From Brachyspira sp. CAG:484 (GTDB lineage: Bacteria > Cyanobacteriota > Vampirovibrionia > Gastranaerophilales > Gastranaerophilaceae), in NCBI GenBank assembly GCA_000431315.1, contig HF989735.1, positions 86,634 to 121,512 of the forward strand: a stretch of DNA of 34,879 nucleotides. The letters run 5' to 3'. The notes beneath the pieces were generated by a model that saw only the letters and a program-made list of their open reading frames with translations, was not told the DNA's origin and made no database searches. Position numbers and translations under genes: made by a program. This document shows positions 31,659-34,879 of this stretch, in pieces; the stretch's first letter is position 1, and each line of letters starts with the position of its first letter.

Positions 31659-31844
31659 ATGGCAGAAAATAAAAAAATAAAAATTAAACTCAAAAGAGGT
31701 TTAATAGGCGCTTCTGAAGCTCAAAGAAGAGTTGTAAGAGGATTAGGTCTTACTAAAAAAGATCAAGTTGTTGAGCACTTCAACACACCTACTATCATGG
31801 GTATGGTTAACAAAGTATCACACCTTTTAGAAGTAGCAGAATAA
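31659..31844 (+). CDS. rpmD: 50S ribosomal protein L30
   Basis: 61 residues, standard bacterial length. IKIKLKRGLIGASEAQRRVV, GLGLTKKDQVVEHFNTPTI and MGMVNKVSHLLEV are characteristic. Ribosome binding site AAGGAA. It sits between rpsE and rplO as in the normal spc order. Confidence 0.96.
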   Translation: MAENKKIKIKLKRGLIGASEAQRRVVRGLGLTKKDQVVEHFNTPTIMGMVNKVSHLLEVAE

Positions 31845-31869
31845 TTTATCGAAAGAAAGAGGAAATAAA

Positions 31870-32322
31870 ATGGCAAATACAATAACATTAGAAGATTTAA
31901 GACCTGCTGAAGGTTCTACTCATAAATCTAAACGTGTAGGCAGAGGCCGTTCATCAGGCAGAGGCAAAACTTCTTGCCGCGGTCATAACGGTGAAGGTCA
32001 GCGCTCTGGAAGCTCTTCAAAAAGAGGTTTTGAAGGCGGTCAGATGCCGGCTTACAGAAGATTACCGAAATTAAAAGGCTTCCAAATTATAAACAAGCTT
32101 AACTATGCTGAAATTACAGTTACTAAGCTTGAAAGATTAGGCATGAAAGAAGTTTGTCTTGCTTGCTTAAAAGAAGCTAAAAAAGTTCATCCTTCTTGCG
32201 ATGGCTTAAGAATTATTGGTAATGGCGAAATTAAAACTGCAGTTAATGTTAAAGCAAGCTACGTAACACCGTCAGCTAAAGCTAAAATTGAAGCTGCAGG
32301 CGGAAAGGTTGAGTTAGTATAA
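31870..32322 (+). CDS. rplO: 50S ribosomal protein L15
   Basis: 150 residues. LEDLRPAEGSTHKSKRVGRG, SSGRGKTSCRGHNGEGQRSG and FEGGQMPAYRRLPKLKGF form the Gly/Arg-rich N-terminal half that threads into 23S rRNA; the C-terminal half ends AKAKIEAAGGKVELV. Its stop overlaps the secY start by one base (TAATG), so secY is translationally coupled. Confidence 0.97.
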   Translation: MANTITLEDLRPAEGSTHKSKRVGRGRSSGRGKTSCRGHNGEGQRSGSSSKRGFEGGQMPAYRRLPKLKGFQIINKLNYAEITVTKLERLGMKEVCLACLKEAKKVHPSCDGLRIIGNGEIKTAVNVKASYVTPSAKAKIEAAGGKVELV

Positions 32323-33659
32323 TGGCACAGGGAATGAGAATGCCTTCTACCGATGATTTGATGTCAATGTGGCATGCTTCCGGTTTAAAGCAGAAAATCA
32401 TATTTACTTTCATAATGATTGCAGCATTCAGATTTGGTGCACAATTACCGCTATACGGTATAAACAATTCTGTATTCAGCAACATTGCGCAAGGTAATAA
32501 TATAATCGGATTTTTGGATTTGTTTTCCGGCGGTGCACTGGGTAATGTATCTATCTTTGCATTAGGCATAGGTCCATTTATCACATCTTCAATCATTGTC
32601 CAGCTTATTTCTGTAGTTATTCCTTCACTGGAAAAATTGCAGAAAGAAGAGGGTGAAGCAGGAAGAAGGAAATTATCGCAATATACCCGTATATTTACAG
32701 TGGTTCTTGCAGTATTCCAGTCATTAATATTTATGATGTTCATGCACCATTTACCGGGTGCAATTCAGCCTAACGTTAACCATTTGATGTTTTATGTAAG
32801 CTCAATTACAGTTCTTACAGCAGGTGCAATGCTTGTTATGTGGATTTCAGAGCTTATTACGGAAAAAGGTATCGGCAACGGCGGATCTTTAATCATCTTT
32901 ATAGGTATTCTTTCAGGTATACCGGTTTATGCTTCAAGAACTGCCCAGATGGTATCACATAGTACACAATTGCAGTTAGGGCTTCTGGCACTGCTTGCAA
33001 TATTCTTCTTAACAATGGTGTTCATTGTTATAATGCAGGAAGCTGTGCGAAAGGTTATCATCGTAAATCCGAAACGTCAGGTTGGAAACAAAGTTTACGG
33101 CGGAATGAATTCATATATTCCGTTTAAACTTAATCCGGGCGGTGTAATGCCAATTATCTTTGCTGTTGCGATTTTGTTATTCCCTTCAACAATTCTGAGT
33201 CTTGTTGGACAGGCTAACTTCAAATCTGTTGCAGTTAAGGATGCGGTTATGAATCTGGCACACTGGTTGAGCCCTGACGGTATTGTATATTATGTAATGT
33301 ATTTCTTATTAATCGTGGCATTAACTTTCTTCTACGCATCAATTATGCCGAATATGCAGCCGAAAGATATTGCTACAAACCTTAAGAAATACGGTTCTTC
33401 TATACCAGGGATTAAGCCTGGCAAACCAACTGCCGACGCATTAGATAAAATTCTTACAAAAACAACATTTATCGGTGCTATGGGGCTTGGTATTATTGCA
33501 TTGGTTCCGTCTTTTGCAAGTTATATTACAAATATAAAAACTTTGCAGGGTATTGGAGCTACATCGTTAATCATCATGGTCGGTGTTGCACTTGACTTGA
33601 TAAATCAGGTAAGAACCCACTTACTTGCAAGAAATTACGAATCATTCCTGAAGGAGTAA
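32322..33659 (+). CDS. secY: Protein translocase subunit SecY
   Basis: 445 residues with ten predicted transmembrane helices, the channel of the Sec translocon. Early FRFGAQLPLYGINNSVF, plug region near GFLDLFSGGALGNVSIFALG, GPFITSSIIVQL, ITEKGIGNGGSLIIF, AVRKVIIVNPKRQVG, and MQPKDIATNLKKYGSSIPG with GKPTADAL. It exports the signal-peptide and prepilin proteins of this window. Last gene of the operon; adk, map and infA, which often follow, are absent and a terminator lies 10 nt downstream. Confidence 0.98.
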   Translation: MAQGMRMPSTDDLMSMWHASGLKQKIIFTFIMIAAFRFGAQLPLYGINNSVFSNIAQGNNIIGFLDLFSGGALGNVSIFALGIGPFITSSIIVQLISVVIPSLEKLQKEEGEAGRRKLSQYTRIFTVVLAVFQSLIFMMFMHHLPGAIQPNVNHLMFYVSSITVLTAGAMLVMWISELITEKGIGNGGSLIIFIGILSGIPVYASRTAQMVSHSTQLQLGLLALLAIFFLTMVFIVIMQEAVRKVIIVNPKRQVGNKVYGGMNSYIPFKLNPGGVMPIIFAVAILLFPSTILSLVGQANFKSVAVKDAVMNLAHWLSPDGIVYYVMYFLLIVALTFFYASIMPNMQPKDIATNLKKYGSSIPGIKPGKPTADALDKILTKTTFIGAMGLGIIALVPSFASYITNIKTLQGIGATSLIIMVGVALDLINQVRTHLLARNYESFLKE

Positions 33660-33668
33660 TTAATAATA

Positions 33669-33702
33669 AAAAAAGCGGTCTTTATTCAAAGGTCGCTTTT
33701 TT
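33669..33702. terminator. Bidirectional terminator between secY and prepilin D
   Basis: A 15-bp stem (AAAAAAGCGGTCTTT with AAAGGTCGCTTTTTT, two G-U pairs) and a 4-nt loop, with A and T runs on both sides. Confidence 0.88.
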
Positions 33703-34244
33703 TATTTGTTTATTTAACCTTAAATGGATAATCTTTTGGTATTTTCCACCCGTTTAGCTGGATTAAAGCCGTACAGTAGGTCGGATTATTTCCAGTGGAT
33801 TTACATCCCCACAATCCTTGCTTTAGAGTTTCCTCATTAACTTCTGATAAATTCATTTTGAATGTTTCAAACCCTTTTTTATAATGAAATCTTTGACTTT
33901 TATCCCAAGGTGCAAATGAAAATGCAAAAAATGTTTTTCCACAACCCTTACACTGAACTGATGCGGAAGAGGCATCCCAATTGCCAAACGAATCGTTATT
34001 AAAGTTTTTTGCATTTGGAAAGAACCAATAATCTACACGACCTGATGTATCATTTTTCCCGATTAACAAGCTACCATCACTAAAATAAATTGCAATATTA
34101 TAATAACTGAGAGTTGAAAGTTCAACGGATTTTAAACTTACCAGATATGGTAAAAGATATTTCTCATAATAATTATAACAATCATTAGAAGTGCAGGGTT
34201 CCCAGTATTCCTTCGGACCATTTTCATTTTCTGACATCAATATT

Positions 34245-34321
34245 GCCTGATTCATTACAGAATATACTTTTTTTAGTTTTACTTCCACTTCGGCATTTTT
34301 GTTTGTCTGAATAAGTGCCGG
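34245..34321 (-). repeat. 77-nt segment identical to 30141-30217 in inverted orientation
   Basis: Base-by-base reading gives 77 of 77 identical positions between this minus-strand segment and the plus-strand segment in prepilin C. Flanking codons differ, so the identity is local. Confidence 0.85.
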
Positions 34322-34436
34322 AAGTGTCAGTGCAGCAACAATTCCTATTACACCTAAAGTAATCAAAACCTCAGCTAAGGTGAATGCGGAACGGGATAAT
34401 CCCGAAGCGTGAATAAACCCGCCGGCGCTATCTAAG

Positions 34437-34444
34437 CCCCCCCC
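34437..34444 (-). repeat. Homopolymer of eight G (coding strand) in the prepilin D leader
   Basis: Eight C on the plus strand, the junction of the two reading frames of prepilin D. Runs like this are prone to slipped-strand changes. Confidence 0.8.
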
Positions 34445-34506
34445 TCTTCAGAGATTTTGAAGCTATAATTGGGTTTCGCATAATTGTCCTCCTTTTATTA
34501 AATATA

Positions 34507-34535
34507 ATTATATCAGATTAATATGAAGTTTTCAA
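34507..34535 (-). promoter_or_regulatory. Promoter of prepilin D
   Basis: On the minus strand TTGAAA (34535-34530), 17 bp ending TGA, TATAAT (34512-34507): near-consensus with an extended -10. The same -35/-10 pair precedes prepilin A. Confidence 0.65.
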
Positions 34536-34671
34536 TAATATAATACAAAATCATTAACTCTTTTGACCTGTAAATGTAAATAAAAATTACTCATTTCCGG
34601 TAATGTTTTGCAGAAGATAAAAGGATAGTATATAAATGTAAATCCTCAACTCTTCTGATTGCTCAGTATTT

Positions 34672-34700
34672 GCCCCGCCGGTTTTGGACGGGGCTTTTCT
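34672..34700 (+). terminator. G+C-rich hairpin with a plus-strand T tract
   Basis: GCCCCGCC and GGACGGGGC arms form an 8-bp stem, followed by TTTTCTTT on the plus strand. The nearest gene end is the minus-strand Cys-rich gene at 34704, for which the T tract is on the wrong side. Either a plus-strand transcript from 34540-34670 ends here, or it is an imperfect terminator of the minus gene. Confidence 0.45.
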
Positions 34701-34703
34701 TTG

Positions 34704-34879
34704 TTATGCTGGGCAAGCGCATGATGTTACATGGCAAGAACCTCCTGACCAATAGGTACCTTTTATTAACGTGTCGTCACAGCCATTACACTCATCAGCA
34801 GCATCACAAGCTTCCCTAGTAGTGCAGCCTGCAGGATTTTCTATTGAACAATCTTTTTCAAAATCATCTGTTATGTCTG
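34704..34879 (-). CDS. Cys-rich protein, C-terminal part (truncated by window edge)
   Basis: The last 57 residues of a minus-strand frame entering from the right edge. Eight Cys in short spacing (DC...GC...AC...EC, NGC, then GTYWSGGSCHVTSCACPA). The WSGGSC...C pattern resembles Cys-rich repeats of secreted or surface proteins in gut bacteria. The frame is open to the edge and ends TAA. It lies upstream of prepilin D on the same strand with a gap of about 220 nt. Family not identified. Confidence 0.6.
   Translation of the reverse strand, partial: DITDDFEKDCSIENPAGCTTREACDAADECNGCDDTLIKGTYWSGGSCHVTSCACPA

Larger units (their letters stand above)
33710..34481 (-). pseudogene. Prepilin-like protein D, frameshifted at a G8 tract (phase-variable or broken)
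   Basis: The open frame to the stop at 33710 includes SAFTLAEVLITLGVIGIVAALTLPAL, KNAEVEVKLKKVYSV, NGPKEYWEPC and the C-terminal CTALIQLNGWKIPKDYPFK, but has no good start. An ATG at 34481 with AAGGAGG 6 nt upstream and a promoter further up reads MRNPIIASKSLKRGG, then stops (TAG at 34430-34428) because of eight G at 34444-34437. With seven G the two frames join into 256 residues with a long leader, continuing LDSAGGFIHASGLSRS before FTLAE. The inserted leader DNA is G+C-rich. A sequencing error cannot be excluded. Confidence 0.75.

Noticed and set aside
1..34879. CRISPR array, tRNA or rRNA genes, insertion sequence
   Set aside because: No regular repeat-spacer array, no cloverleaf or rRNA segment and no transposase frame were seen; the 15-bp repeats at 19814-22630 lack regular spacers.

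Overview
The window is AT-rich bacterial chromosome, most likely from the non-photosynthetic cyanobacterial sister group Vampirovibrionia/Melainabacteria (order Gastranaerophilales, gut-associated). This is inferred from sequence style, not from a marker search. The signs are four prepilin-like genes with an FTLAEVLITLG N-terminus and a shared GWKIxxDYPxK C-terminus, small proteins opening with an FQAKF motif, cyanobacteria-like two-component proteins, and a broken-up ribosomal protein supercluster. No phage, transposase, CRISPR, tRNA or rRNA gene was seen.

Layout. 1-900: the end of a ferritin gene and a convergent DUF1796-like gene. 1063-4739: a signalling operon (REC-PAS-histidine kinase, NarL-type regulator, secreted coiled-coil protein). 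4736-8220: a GIY-YIG protein, a Cys/Gly/Ser-tailed small protein, an unknown protein, and a membrane cluster ending in a band 7 protein. 8328-9452: UDP-GlcNAc 2-epimerase. 9576-11427: a glutaredoxin with a hybrid-cluster-protein homologue that lacks most metal ligands. 11480-12336: a two-gene str operon (rpsL-rpsG) with a roughly 200-nt leader. 12603-14224: prepilin A, a divergent XRE regulator, and leuD. 14318-17515: a degenerate histidine phosphatase, a radical SAM protein and an AI-2E family transporter. 17704-19462: a coiled-coil protein, a ferredoxin and homoserine kinase. 19578-23476: an enlarged MnmD-like methyltransferase, an HTH protein, prepilin B and an FAD oxidoreductase, all within a region carrying a dispersed 15-bp repeat. 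23460-26414: a CoA-disulfide-reductase-like enzyme, a 46-residue small gene and thiC. 26500-28212: two FQAKF proteins and a lone sugar-ABC permease. 28261-30740: phosphoglucomutase/phosphomannomutase, an XRE regulator and prepilin C. 30964-33659: rpsE-rpmD-rplO-secY. 33710-34879: a frameshifted prepilin D and the end of a Cys-rich gene.

The most striking pattern is that all three intact prepilin genes are divergent from a small HTH protein gene, with inverted repeats or overlapping promoters between them. The fourth prepilin is interrupted at a run of eight G, which could be a phase switch or a sequencing error. Prepilins C and D share an exactly identical 77-nt segment in inverted orientation on either side of the rpsE-secY operon. 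Several genes without a Shine-Dalgarno sequence have a -35/17 bp/-10 promoter ending only 6-9 nt before the ATG, which suggests leaderless mRNAs.

Metabolic content: nucleotide-sugar and hexose-phosphate metabolism (wecB, pgm/manB), amino acid synthesis (leuD, thrB), thiamine pyrimidine synthesis (thiC), and iron or redox handling (ferritin, ferredoxin, glutaredoxin, Hcp-like, Cdr-like).
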